64,000 nucleotides of DNA. Source: Lampris incognitus (lineage: Eukaryota; Chordata; Actinopteri; Lampriformes; Lampridae). Within the stretch, counting starts at the first letter, position 1. Each line of letters starts with the position of its first letter. The DNA lies in contig NC_079212.1 of assembly GCF_029633865.1 (NCBI RefSeq), forward strand, positions 103,005,584-103,069,583, in the 5' to 3' direction. Made by a program: the position numbers and the translations under genes. Under the pieces are notes generated by a model. The model was not told the origin of the DNA. It saw only the letters and a list, made by a program, of their open reading frames with translations, and searched no databases. Positions 51,801 to 55,252 of the stretch are shown in pieces.

Positions 51801-53646
51801 TATAGTTAATGGCCAGACGTCATTAAATTCCCCTGACTTCGAGTTTGGATTGCTGTTCATCTTTGTTCCAACACTTCTGGGAAGTTTACAACATTGAGGG
51901 AGCAGTACAGTTTTAGTTTCACTTATTGTTATCATTTTCTTTAGGAGAAAGCATTCAGAGGGATTCAGATCATATCAGATTGGATATATGTTGTCACTTC
52001 CAAGCCCATACTTGGACAGGGATCGGCATATAAGTCGTTATGGAGAACAAAGTGTCACTTTTTAGATTTGTCATAGTGTCTGTGACCAACAGGCCACAAC
52101 AGCAACCCTTGAACTCTTCATTTCAACATAACAGCCTGGAGGCCTGAACTGGAGTAGTCGAACATTCATGATTTCACCAACTGTCCACTAGGACCTGCTC
52201 CATTTGCACCATTTTTTATTTTTAAAATGGATCATGAACAGAGAGCTTTGATATAGTTTCCTTGCTTATGTCCTTACAGTGAGTTTCTGCATGTACATAC
52301 ATTTCAAGCTTCTCCATACCCACATAATCCAGTTCAAGGCTTGAGTTTAACTGCTCAGCCACCATGCTGCCCATTAACATTTCTGTTCTCTTCTATAAGG
52401 AATAATAGGCTTACTTACCCAAGGTCAGTTGCAGTTTGTTGAAGAATTTGTCGCTCCTTCTGACAGAAGTTTGCACACCGCACCAGTATTTACCATTATC
52501 CTGTAGTTGTAGTCCCCTAATGCCCACTGTGATATTGGTCTCAGCCTTGTTGTCCACCATGGAAAACCTCCCATTATTACTCCTGGTTTGTGTGGTGTTT
52601 ACTATATCCTGACATGTGGTATGATTAATTTCCTTACAGATGAAGACGTTTGAAGTATGTGAAGGCTGATATTTGCACCAATATGTAAAATTATCTCCAA
52701 CATTTACTGACCTAGAAAAATATTTAGCATCTATACATAAATAGATGGGCAGACAGAGAGACAGAAAAACAGATAGATTAGACTGATGAGACATTTGGTG
52801 AAGAGTTTTTCACATCACCATCCTCATTGTCACCATGCACTAATTATTTGCTTATGTGGATTGAAATAATGATCAATGTTACCATAAAAATGAAAACGAA
52901 AATCCAAATGCAATTTCCTTTCTCAGATCAGCTGAAAATGAACGCTATCCAAGCAACATATCTCAATAAACACATTTTTTTCCTGATTCCTGGGCTATTG
53001 TTTTGCAAACATTATTTGTCTGATATCAATGTTATACTGATATAGATAGATTGATAGATAAATTCTATATAGATAAATTATAAACAAACTCGCCTCGCCT
53101 TGCCTTACCATTGTTAAGGGTGCTTCTAATGATTGGACTTTGGCAGCCACCATTCTCTGTATAAAGAAAGAATGCAAAAGCGGTTAATAACAGAAATTTT
53201 CATCCATTATCTTGACCGCTTATCCTGCTCTCAGGGTCGCGGGATAATAGAAATTTGCATTGTGAAATATGTTTTGTGTTATCTAATATGCCTAGTTCAT
53301 GTATTACACTTTAATACATTGTATGATATCATTTACAAAATATTTCATTATTTATGTTGTTAGACAACACTAACAAAGTCATGATATTTCTCTATAAGCC
53401 TGTTTAGCCTTCTGTCAGTTCCGGTGTCATCCTTACACAATATGCTGTTATTTCCCCACGTATCTGCCTGTATACCCAATGTTCATATTATTTTCACTTC
53501 CATTCCGTTTTTTATTCTCGTTTCACCTGGTGCTGCAGTAAGTCAGTTTTCCACCAGGGTTACAGCAGCGGAGACATTTTTTATTCATTTATTTATTTAT
53601 TTTTACCTGTAATCATAGACAGGACGATCACAAAGAGGCTCCTCAT
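21551..53646 (-). CDS. CD300/CMRF35-like inhibitory immunoglobulin receptor (7 exons, two very long introns)
   Basis: Exons in transcript order: 53646-53607 (signal peptide MRSLFVIVLSMITG), 53156-53109 (48 bp, possibly optional), 52730-52419 (V domain), 39630-39544 (Ser/Thr/Pro stalk), 22914-22831 (membrane segment), 22233-22181, 21832-21551 (tail and stop). All have GT-AG borders, and phases fit (1-1-1-1-1-0), giving 906 nt and 301 residues, or 285 without exon 2. The V domain shows FTYWCKY, a second Cys pair (FICKE...TTCQD) and DNGKYWCGV, the CD300/pIgR-like signature, plus four N-glycosylation sequons. After the hydrophobic segment the tail has LLYSNL and SEYSTV (ITIM consensus), PLYSTV and DYEDI. 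Family members are leukocyte surface receptors; ITIMs recruit SHP phosphatases. The ligand is unknown. Introns 3 (12.8 kb) and 4 (16.6 kb) are filled with transposons. The exact orthologue cannot be named. Confidence 0.82.
22831..22914 (-). CDS. Receptor exon 5: transmembrane segment
   Basis: 84 bp, phase 1 at both ends. It encodes DNQWPIAISILAFFLALLL and then VVVIICTCI, a single hydrophobic helix with no internal charge. Acceptor TTTCAG at 22915-22920, donor GTAAGA at 22825-22830. Confidence 0.85.
23100..25512 (+). mobile_element. Decayed I/Jockey-like LINE (ORF1 and endonuclease part)
   Basis: Remains of a non-LTR retrotransposon in receptor intron 4. An ORF1-type frame (24444-24887) has CCHC-like clusters KCQRYEHIAAVCKGKQRC and CPKCGGEHRTEDC. 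Downstream, in several frames, is the start of an APE-type endonuclease: QWNARSLLANGQ near 25090 and CGDFNVHSTLWG near 25460-25500. It breaks off inside the endonuclease, and no reverse transcriptase of this copy follows. Stops and frameshifts separate the parts, so it is not functional. A SINE is inserted at 23849-24207. The 5' end near 23100 is approximate. Confidence 0.75.
23849..24207 (-). repeat. tRNA-derived SINE, (ATGG)n-tail family, inverted
   Basis: Reverse-oriented near-complete copy: CCATCCATCCATTATCCGAA tail at the left, GGGTTCGAACCC B-box at about 24142-24153, and the head GGTGGCACGATGGCGCAGTG (reverse complement) at the right. It interrupts the ORF1 region of the I-like LINE and is therefore younger than it. 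Confidence 0.92.
25513..25622. repeat. L2/CR1-like LINE 3'-tail fragment
   Basis: GGTGGTTGAAGTGAGTTACC, GTGAAGTGCTTTGGGTGTCT and AAAAGCACTATATAAATTAA are typical of a common fish LINE 3' end. It separates two other LINE remnants. Confidence 0.65.
25626..26890 (+). mobile_element. Second LINE, reverse transcriptase part (5' piece of a split element)
   Basis: The frame at 25691-25966 reads RWKAHYQDLLKRD... then INKAVGSDGIPAEVL, an early RT-domain motif. Further on, in shifted frames, come a region like 'LANRLLP' (near 26100) and the catalytic-box-like QQYADDNAL at about 26583-26609. At 26791 the connection region FPYLGSLLSSKANID begins, ending at FSRLS where a hAT transposon interrupts. Several frameshifts and stops make it a fossil. 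The 3' part resumes at 38910. The clade is uncertain (I/Jockey group by wording of the motifs). Confidence 0.8.
26891..26898. repeat. 8-bp target-site duplication of hAT copy A (left)
   Basis: GATTGAGT immediately before the CAGGGGCGTAAC terminus; the identical 8-mer follows the right terminus at 38902-38909. Confidence 0.92.
27104..27296 (+). pseudogene. hAT transposase 5' end, interrupted
   Basis: Starts ATGGCGAAACAAAGTTC (MAKQSSIFHF) and shifts frame within the first 20 codons; the alternative frame reads APAPTEPPNESEIPPV. It is interrupted at GATTC by a gypsy LTR element and resumes at 31767/31772 with PLTMPPPDFSAVDEPPSQPK. Confidence 0.75.
27297..27496 (-). repeat. 3' LTR of gypsy element 1
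   Basis: 200 bp; identical to the 5' LTR except for one A/T difference at 27469 (T in the other copy). Confidence 0.93.
27517..31554 (-). CDS. gag-pol polyprotein of gypsy element 1
   Basis: One open frame of 1345 codons from the ATG at 31554 (MADISLPPP); a TTG-initiated extension of four codons reaches 31566. In order: gag with a capsid-like N-terminus; two zinc knuckles (CGNCGSRSHVSRAQNC, a variant, and CRSCGKRNHFANVC); protease active site LLLDTGASVS; RT with YLDDIVVHG; RNase H with FVTCDASATAIGAVL; integrase HHCC (H...H, CSAC) and catalytic core with LDICGEIHG, TDNGPQ and HPQANGGVERFH. Gag and pol share one frame, so no frameshift is needed. No stop interrupts it, so the copy may be recent or still competent. 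It is sense-oriented relative to the host Ig receptor. Confidence 0.95.
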   Translation of the reverse strand: MADISLPPPAPFLALPGEPPVPWTRWLHSFENYIIASGLDDVSQARKTALLLHCLGAEGHRVLGALGNVTSFAEAVGLMSTHFAAPQSALLRRFIFRQRHQLPGESVRQYVANLRGLASSCKFGALQDEMVRDQLIEHTNNAKVRETLLLEKDDLLLSRAITIALQVEGAAECAAMLNTQQVATSSQAANDSSLYSRLPLGTQPNQSEAGADSTGDVLQLQRRRSRPRPQQSCGNCGSRSHVSRAQNCPARGQTCRSCGKRNHFANVCRSSPAGSEGHTPQSSTAVIHKVSSGPVSLKSCTVSINDVCIPLLLDTGASVSLLNVDTYSQFFCSLPLSAPSAVLCGYGDSKIDLVGSLQVTVRYGTKLVPSAVFHVARRGANLMGLDLFSALGFSLLDTRGAAILTVAIPWQQKWPSLFMGLGCLSAFTHQPLLNPAVKSVIQPLRRIPLALRDGVSAELQQLLEAGIIEPVDASPWVSNLGVAKKKSGGLRVCVDLRAVNKAVVPDKYPLPTSEELTAQFYGSEVFSKLDLRQGYLQVPLHPSSRNLTAFVTHAGVFRYTRMPFGLSSAPSCFQKIMVSVLAGILGVAIYLDDIVVHGPTSEIHDKRLNMVFAALSKHKLTLNAEKCVLSVPAIDFVGFRLSASGVTPLQSNVDAIQAIPEPSSAAQVASFLGMTSYYLRFLPQYSATTAPLRQLLRKDEPWVWSKACIDAVRDLKTQLTSPPVLAHFDISSSTFVTCDASATAIGAVLSQTQNGVEKPIAFASRALNLTEQWYFVGEREALACIWACERWHLYLYGRSFTLRTDHQALTALLSTSGTGHKPLRLHRWSDRLRQYNFSLQFTPGRDNVVADLLSRSVSTPAPQTDTDCVEKDIVQMLHTPLQATVSLQELRAASEQDPVLSQLRTYIQNGWPHKVPEELAAFARVRQELSCWNDTCVARGFCTVVPAALRARVLNTAHEGHLGIVKLKQLCRDLVWWPGIDRDIEALVKDCSACLVSGKTGHQAPPPLQPLAWPSQPWEHLQLDICGEIHGVPHHQRFMVVAYDLHSKWPELTTSGTVTSQIIIDFLDSLFSRWDLPKAITTDNGPQLVSAEFTAYLESKGIRHIRTAYYHPQANGGVERFHQSLKNGLRAHMAQGCSFTQAIRHTLLHYRATQHSTTGVSPASLMLGRELCMPLDRLRPSTPQAPPSGVRASVTRQQTRMKQRFDQSKRTRVPDINVSDWVRVRRPHRDNKMASYWSSPLQVTRQLGPATYLLSDGTRWHSSRLRKVSAPPHTAGDTTIAIPSAWQDTPGLHAAPTRAPDISGPQLPLPSPSPPWPAQPQAASRPVRTRLRPGHLEDFVSTFHV
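31567..31766 (-). repeat. 5' LTR of gypsy element 1
   Basis: 200 bp, adjoining the primer-binding region on its low-coordinate side and the GATTC duplication on the other. Confidence 0.93.
31772..32012 (+). pseudogene. hAT copy A transposase, TTF-type zinc-finger fragment
   Basis: Encodes MPPPDFSAVDEPPSQPK, then FPATNISGKLRSFSHKWYEE, FCKMCRHFPEPH and FRSGFVDW, the N-terminal TTF-type zinc-finger region of ZMYM1-like hAT transposases. It breaks at 32009-32012 (GGAA) where sequence from the other end of a hAT begins in reverse orientation. Confidence 0.8.
32033..32242 (-). repeat. 3' LTR of gypsy element 2
   Basis: 210 bp. It differs from the other LTR at two positions near its right end (CATGTGATC versus CACGTGACC). 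Confidence 0.92.
32336..33235 (-). pseudogene. Integrase C-terminal part of gypsy element 2 (frameshifted)
   Basis: 299 codons containing the integrase core: VGIDLCEYKKQNYLIV, SDNGPQLVSEE and HYPQSNGQAERAVQ (D, D, E), then a basic C-terminal tail. It overlaps the upstream gag-pol frame by about 53 bases, where both frames spell the same stretch (MSSxxPxRP), so a single small indel near 33210-33235 split what was one gag-pol frame. Confidence 0.85.
33183..36188 (-). CDS. gag-pol of gypsy element 2, truncated by a frameshift in integrase
   Basis: 1001 codons from the ATG at 36188 (MPKFNPPSEFKFDCPVEW). In order: gag; two zinc knuckles (CGRCGKTQHTDERKC, CNKCHKKGHWERVC); protease FKIDTGADATVIN; RT with YMDDILIHG; RNase H with VVSADASSYGLGGVLL; integrase zinc-binding HDGHQG...CQFC. 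It ends 19 codons after the shift, before the DDE core. All other motifs look intact. The frame position rules out a usual gag-pol programmed shift, so it is a mutation in this copy. Confidence 0.92.
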   Translation of the reverse strand: MPKFNPPSEFKFDCPVEWPEWKQRFSRFRLATKLDKDDGEIQVSSLIYAMGSEAEKIFSSFDFAAEGDKVDYDIVLKKFDDYFIPCRNILHERACFYQHSQQPGETAEMYIRTLYELSEHCEFGDKRDEHIRDRLVVAIKDKVLSRQFQLTADLTLVKVIEQVRQAEAITKQLSLQANQPEVQLANVNVVRRRDGRQKKKGGQRHGGSSPATNKVDECGRCGKTQHTDERKCPAMNSKCNKCHKKGHWERVCHSKAVREVTEEVKQLYFLGEVGKESSQEDWTVSLTISDVPITFKIDTGADATVINQGTFKKLKPNLKLGPPDTCFISPGGNISCIGQFQATTNYKEKQYSFPVYVIKGRGSCLLSRPEAVEMGLVKRMNEVSGVFGSSGLLKTDPVRIALVEGAQPYAVHTARRIPLPLVPLVKKELQRMENEGIIEKVTQPTEWCAAMVPVLKPNKKEVRCCADLRRLNRAVKREKYVLPTMEEIMPRLAGSKFFTTLDAASGFYQIPLHEDSRGLTTFITPFGRYAFSRLPFGITSAPEIFQRKMAETLTGLEGTEVYMDDILIHGETEEIHDRRLAEALGVIETAGLKLNQAKCKFKQKQVRFLGHIIDEAGIRPDPDKVAGIENFPQPQNMTELKRFLGMVNYLAKYVPELSTVGQPLYGLLKATTEWLWGPAQNTAFQDLKAALATAPVLTFYDVTKATVVSADASSYGLGGVLLQQHGEHWKPVAYCSRRLSDAETRYAQIEKECLASVWACERFEKYLFGLDNFRLVTDHKPLVPLMNSKDLDNVPIRCQRLLMRLMRFNAVAEYAPGKTLAVADALSRGPEQCYGDGASHDDVAAHIDAIVCQVPATPQRMQEIKQSTDGDLQLQTVLGFIRHGWPEYVDKVPETVRDFYQVRGELSEVDGLVIRGSRIVIPTEMREVILDRIHDGHQGIVKCRERASQSVWWPKMTEHITTKIQQCQFCREHKNTQRKEPLMSSELPSRPTMAESWHRPV
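36228..36437 (-). repeat. 5' LTR of gypsy element 2
   Basis: 210 bp, between the primer-binding region and the GTAAC duplication. Confidence 0.92.
36443..37061 (-). pseudogene. Deleted hAT transposase of copy B
   Basis: Start at about 37061 (MAKQSSIFRFLKKPRM). Small indels switch frame near codon 18; the reading frame at 36917-36550 then covers IPLTMPPSDLSAVDEPP and the TTF-type zinc finger to KFEGSEW, joined by deletion to the C-terminal IVFIQALRRKVE. It shares most bases with copy A but carries its own substitutions. Confidence 0.8.
37272..38591 (+). pseudogene. hAT copy A transposase, C-terminal two thirds
   Basis: 439 codons open, but lacking the N-terminal part, which is separated by 5 kb of inverted and inserted DNA. 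It contains SFDGASVMSGNRGGV and HCNSHRLNLVL, features of the RNase H-fold catalytic region of ZMYM1-like hAT transposases, and the C-terminal dimerisation segment PLTSCTVERLFSTTGRIKT followed by LRSSML. The stop is at 38589-38591, about 310 bp before the right terminus. A host gene is unlikely given the terminal repeats and target duplication. Confidence 0.85.
38910..39425 (+). mobile_element. Second LINE, 3' piece (continuation of 25626-26890)
   Basis: After the hAT duplication the LINE frame resumes: KRVFENYDLQARAKILVYKA, then LPTLLCGSETWTTYSRHLKT. Further on, in shifted frames, are segments like LGATTMTSTVQC at the end. Together with the 5' piece it shows the hAT landed inside an existing LINE. 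The 3' end near 39425 is approximate. Confidence 0.82.
39544..39630 (-). CDS. Receptor exon 4: stalk
   Basis: 87 bp, phase 1 at both ends. It encodes VQSPSVSTTVQVTSAVSSNQ then PPTVFSGNH, a Ser/Thr/Pro-rich stalk suited to O-glycosylation. Acceptor TTGCTTAG at 39631-39638, donor GTAAGA at 39538-39543. It is isolated between two large transposon clusters. Confidence 0.78.
39793..40079 (-). repeat. 3' LTR of the copia element
   Basis: TGTTAGAAGACTAG...CTCAACA. The adjacent polypurine tract reads AAGTGGGAG in element sense. Confidence 0.92.
40174..43074 (-). pseudogene. copia gag-pol with nonsense codon and RT/RNase H deletion
   Basis: From the ATG at 43074 (MERKKSRWPTFNGQAGEYDL) 903 codons are open to a TAG at 40363-40365. 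In order: gag; zinc knuckle CWRCGDKGHRKSDC; protease VDCGASSHIVND; integrase (HEIMGHCNYDD, NTDLAGPV, SDNGTEF, PHQNGVAERE); and the beginning of RT (GRWVYSIKTDIDGHDKYKAR). Beyond the TAG the same frame continues GYSQRAGVDYGETFSPTANL and reaches HQMDV, then jumps to MTKPASKVKLKTFAKAMFG, the polyprotein's end. The RT palm with its catalytic aspartates and RNase H are gone. Integrase is intact. Confidence 0.93.
43256..43269 (-). promoter_or_regulatory. copia primer-binding site matching initiator tRNA-Met anticodon arm
   Basis: Directly inside the 5' LTR the element-sense sequence is GGTTATGGGCCCAG. Its complement CTGGGCCCATAACC equals the anticodon stem-loop stretch (with CAT anticodon) of metazoan initiator tRNA-Met, the arrangement known for Drosophila copia, which is primed by a tRNA fragment rather than an intact 3' end. 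Confidence 0.8.
43270..43562 (-). repeat. 5' LTR of the copia element
   Basis: TGTTAGAAGATTAG...CTCAACA, 6 bp longer than its partner through a tandem AAAATG. Confidence 0.92.
43610..45121 (+). pseudogene. RNase H end and integrase of truncated gypsy element
   Basis: One frame interrupted by a single TGA at 43850-43852. Before it: HKPLTFAMSK and HVAGKSNPVADCLSR (RNase H end). After it, 412 codons: integrase zinc-binding HPGVRASV...CVACQRAK, core VHVDLVGPLHSS, SDRGPQFVSEL and HPQANGLCERFHRS (D, D, E), then a C-terminal domain ending YGRLLKPPMRH. The integrase itself appears undamaged but the copy has no 5' half and no promoter LTR. Confidence 0.88.
45172..45346 (+). repeat. 3' LTR of truncated gypsy element
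   Basis: 175 bp, TGTGGC...GCCACA, following the polypurine tract. There is a GAGGAATAAACATC poly(A) signal inside. Confidence 0.8.
45384..45966 (+). repeat. SINE 3' fragment interrupted by a 501-bp insertion
   Basis: AATGACTGCTGGGATAGGCT ... GGATAAGCGG up to 45436 and TTGGATAATGGATGGATGG from 45945 are the two halves of an (ATGG)n-family SINE tail. The insert between is described separately. Confidence 0.85.
45437..45937. mobile_element. Probable solo LTR inside a SINE
   Basis: 501 bp with TG...CA ends (TGTAACGCAG ... GATCGTGTCA) and a 6-bp duplication AAGCGG on both sides (45431-45436, 45938-45943). No coding capacity. The size and ends fit an LTR left after recombination; strand and family are unknown. 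Confidence 0.7.
46104..46245 (+). repeat. Degraded SINE
   Basis: GTGGCTTAGTAGTTAGCACT, AGCTCACACCAAGAAGG and TTTCCTCCCACAGTCCAAAG are recognisable remnants of the same SINE head and body. Confidence 0.65.
46285..46480. repeat. Repeat with GGTCCCCA ends and TTAGG-like core
   Basis: GGGTCCCCATGGGG at the left and GTGGGGTCCCCAC at the right bracket a core of degenerate GGTTAGG/GGTTAAGG units. I recognise this as a dispersed fish repeat. A (GT)n and a poly-G follow. Confidence 0.6.
47035..47900 (+). mobile_element. LINE reverse-transcriptase remnant (third LINE)
   Basis: In shifting frames: GPDMIHACWLKKLTAVHDCL (near 47250), IMKDLHKGTTPSNYWPITCL (near 47382), YMNKTQKGIGNNTGESKNQL (near 47506), then fragments of the next RT motifs. 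The wording differs from the LINE at 25.6 kb, so it is another lineage (often labelled R2-like in databases; clade unsure). Multiple stops. Confidence 0.75.
47925..48180. mobile_element. AT-rich element end with long perfect-type inverted repeat (Penelope-like?)
   Basis: TA repeats at both sides. GAAACCGTCAATGGTGT and a stem TTGAG/CTCAA at 47984-48020, then a palindrome 48038-48158: arms from GGATACAGG to TTTCATGC with an 18-base loop (48090-48107). The hammerhead-like sequence lies at its centre. Hammerhead ribozymes are known from Penelope-like retroelements; assignment to that class is inference, because no reverse transcriptase is attached here. Confidence 0.55.
48064..48112 (-). ncRNA. 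Hammerhead ribozyme-like motif
   Basis: Read on the minus strand: stem I CAUGCAG (48112-48106) pairing with CUGCUAUG (48071-48064, one bulge); core CUGAUGA (48105-48099); a short stem II with 3-4 nt loop (48098-48086); GAAA (48085-48082); stem III ACAG/CUGU within ACAGGCCUGU (48082-48073); cleavage-site triplet GUA ending at 48072. All universally conserved core nucleotides are present. Stem II is the weakest part (G-U pairs, or two extra bases before GAAA). It overlaps the large palindrome, which could compete. Confidence 0.6.
48180..48600 (-). mobile_element. RTE-clade (Rex3-like) LINE fragment
   Basis: The frame on the minus strand (48564 downward) reads TWRYALERRGMKVNRRKMEY, then VDEFEYLGSTVQSNGVC, RVPARVKGKVYKMVVRPAM and GLETVALTKRQEVELEVAEL. 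This is the well-known C-terminal part of the RT of RTE-type LINEs. Both ends are truncated. Confidence 0.85.
48710..48837 (+). repeat. 5'-truncated SINE with 10-bp TSD
   Basis: Only the 3' part of the (ATGG)n family (GGCCTGTCCTGGGTGTCTCC ... GGATATTGGGTGG). The exact duplication ATAAGGTCAG at 48700-48709 and 48838-48847 shows that the truncation happened at insertion. Confidence 0.92.
49295..49490 (-). repeat. Inverted SINE 3' fragment
   Basis: CATCCATCCATTATCCAAAC ... CCCAGCAGTCATTGGGTAGC ... ACCTAGGGACAATTTAGTAT, the (ATGG)n family in reverse. Confidence 0.88.
49588..50209 (+). mobile_element. Internally deleted hAT transposon (622 bp) with 8-bp TSD
   Basis: Imperfect terminal inverted repeats CAGCGGTCGGGAACC and (right end, reversed) CAGGGGTCAGGAACC. 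The duplication GTTTAGCT lies at 49580-49587 and 50210-50217. It is unrelated in terminus to the hAT at 26.9 kb. It contains many TATGGCTC motifs and the remnant of a transposase start. Confidence 0.92.
49909..50148 (+). pseudogene. N-terminal remnant of a ZBED/GTF2IRD2-type hAT transposase
   Basis: 79 codons from ATG: MAKRKKDDDYRAFQAVWTEE, then AVCLICNDKIASMKRSNIKR HF, a BED-like C2H zinc finger start seen in hAT transposases and their domesticated relatives. The frame then runs into sequence near the right terminus; the catalytic region is deleted. Confidence 0.75.
50218..52418. other. Receptor intron 3, 5' part (no recognised feature)
   Basis: About 2.2 kb of AT-rich sequence with many TTAGCTA-like words around 51.4-51.6 kb. 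No family-level coding similarity or clear repeat boundary seen. Confidence 0.5.
52419..52730 (-). CDS. Receptor exon 3: V-type immunoglobulin domain
   Basis: 312 bp, phase 1 at both ends, encoding about 104 residues from DAKYFSRSVNVGDNFTYWCK to KLQLTLG. Canonical B- and F-strand cysteines (FTYWC and YWCGV) plus the additional pair FICKE/TTCQD typical of CD300 and pIgR V domains. Sequons NFT, NHT, NTT and NIT. Acceptor TTTATGTATAG, donor GTAAGT. Confidence 0.88.
53109..53156 (-). CDS. Receptor candidate exon 2 (48 bp, possibly cassette)
   Basis: Flanked by CTTTATACAG and GTAAGG; phase 1 at both ends. It encodes ENGGCQSPIIRSTLNN. Joining exon 1 directly to exon 3 is also in frame and gives the more usual family layout, so this exon may be alternative or not real. 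Confidence 0.4.
53199..53245 (-). repeat. Short inverted SINE tail fragment
   Basis: CATCCATTATCTTGACCGCT and CCTGCTCTCAGGGTCGCGGG belong to the (ATGG)n SINE family; only about 47 bp remain. Confidence 0.75.
53607..53646 (-). CDS. Receptor exon 1: start codon and signal peptide
   Basis: ATG at 53646; encodes MRSLFVIVLSMIT plus one base; donor GTAAAA. The short hydrophobic run fits a signal peptide completed by the next exon. Confidence 0.72.
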
Positions 53647-53732
53647 TCTGTTAGTCTGGGATGCTGGGACCTGGTCAGATTATTGAACTCTGCTCCTGTG
53701 GCTCCAGCTGCTTTCTCTTGATGACTGCTTTA

Positions 53733-53741
53733 CACTTCCTG
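53733..53741 (-). promoter_or_regulatory. ETS/PU.1-type site upstream of the receptor
   Basis: CAGGAAGTG (minus strand) about 90 bp upstream of the receptor ATG, with a second GCGGAAAAG nearby. PU.1-type GGAA sites near the start are common in TATA-less myeloid gene promoters; the match alone is weak evidence. Confidence 0.35.
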
Positions 53742-53809
53742 GTTTTACGTTTTGTTGATGTAGAAAACAAACCTTTCTGCTTTTCCGCTTCTCTCAGTAT
53801 TTACATGTT

Positions 53810-55140
53810 TCCTACGCTACTCCATGTACTTTGCTGATCACAAAACCAAAACAGAAGAGCGAAAAGAAGAATCGTAAAGTTATAGCGCCATCATGTGGCC
53901 GATGTGTTCTTCGCTACCCAGTGAGGGAGACTGACGAGTATAATGTGGCTCTTCTAGTTTCTGTAGGGAGGAGGAGGGGGTGGAGGAGGATGAAGAAGAA
54001 GAAGAAGAAGAAGAAGAGTATATACCAGTAGAAAGTAGTCTATAAAAGATGTTAGTCAAAAAAAAAACCTAGAGAAGATGTTAATATAAGAATGTAAATT
54101 CACATAACAGGTGATCGTCTCCTCATAAGATGCAGATCGTTCGGTTTTTTCTCCTCTCCGCAAGAGGAAACTGCCTCATCAGCATCTCCACTATATTTGC
54201 ACACACCTAAACCTATTGCTCTACTATCCCTATCCCTAGACCTATACCTACCTTTACCTATTCAAATAGATGAACGAAACCCAGAGTAAGACTGAATATT
54301 TGTACTAATTATTAATTCTGCATATGAATAGAAAATACAACGAATAACACATAGTTAGATAATCGGACGACAAGCTTCTGGTGGTTAAAGCTGCTGCCAG
54401 ATTTTTGTCACTATTTTTTTTTCTAACGAAGGTGGAACTTTTGTCCTACTGACATCTAGGGGGCGCCGTCCTTCCACCTTTAAATCCACACGTGTGGCGT
54501 AAAGGTATCTCGGGATTCAGCAAAATCTGCTTCCTGTGTAACTCGATGTCCTGCGCTACACACACTGCTCATTTCTGCTCATACCCATTTCAATAAACCT
54601 TCAGTAAGTAGGGAAAACAAGCAATTCTTGCTAGAATTTTGCAATGATAACGTCAGTAATAATGATGATGATGATGATTGATGATAATGATTATAATGTC
54701 ACAAACACCCCTGGTCCAATGAGCCATATAAAACACAGAGCAGCGCGTGTGCGCCACGGAATGTCTTGCGTTTTCGTTTGGGCGCCCACGTGAACAGGTT
54801 AAGGCAGCCACACAGCCCGCGTGAGCGGCGCGGCGCGGCGAAACGCCTCTCTGCGTCCTTAGCAAAAACGGACAGCGACAGGCAGCTGTTGATAGTCATA
54901 TTAACACCACACCAGCAACACAACCGACACCTTTCAGTATAGTTTCAATGTCTATATCTGTAGAATATGTCATAGACATAAAAAAAACCCATATACTCAT
55001 TTTTATTTATGTATTTATTTATTTACCATTTTGGCAATGGCATGTTAGGAGAAAGTGGAAGCTACATGTGCACCATATAGTCATAGCAGAAACCCCCTGT
55101 AGGCTATAATTATATTATGTTAATAAGTTAACAGAACATC
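53810..55140. other. Upstream region of the receptor (no gene recognised)
   Basis: Contains a (GAA)n run at about 53990-54017, a GAT/ATT-rich stretch near 54655-54690 and a short GC-rich patch with GCGCGGCGCGG at about 54825-54840. No convincing exon or repeat family. Confidence 0.45.
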
Positions 55141-55159
55141 AGGTGAGGGGCAGTAATTT

Positions 55160-55161
<2 letters not shown>

Positions 55162-55252
<91 letters not shown>
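55162..55252. repeat. (CT)n microsatellite
   Basis: About 90 bp of CT with one interruption. Confidence 0.96.

Noticed and set aside
54820..54850. CpG-island promoter
   Set aside because: The GC-rich patch is only a few tens of bases long and no adjoining exon could be identified.
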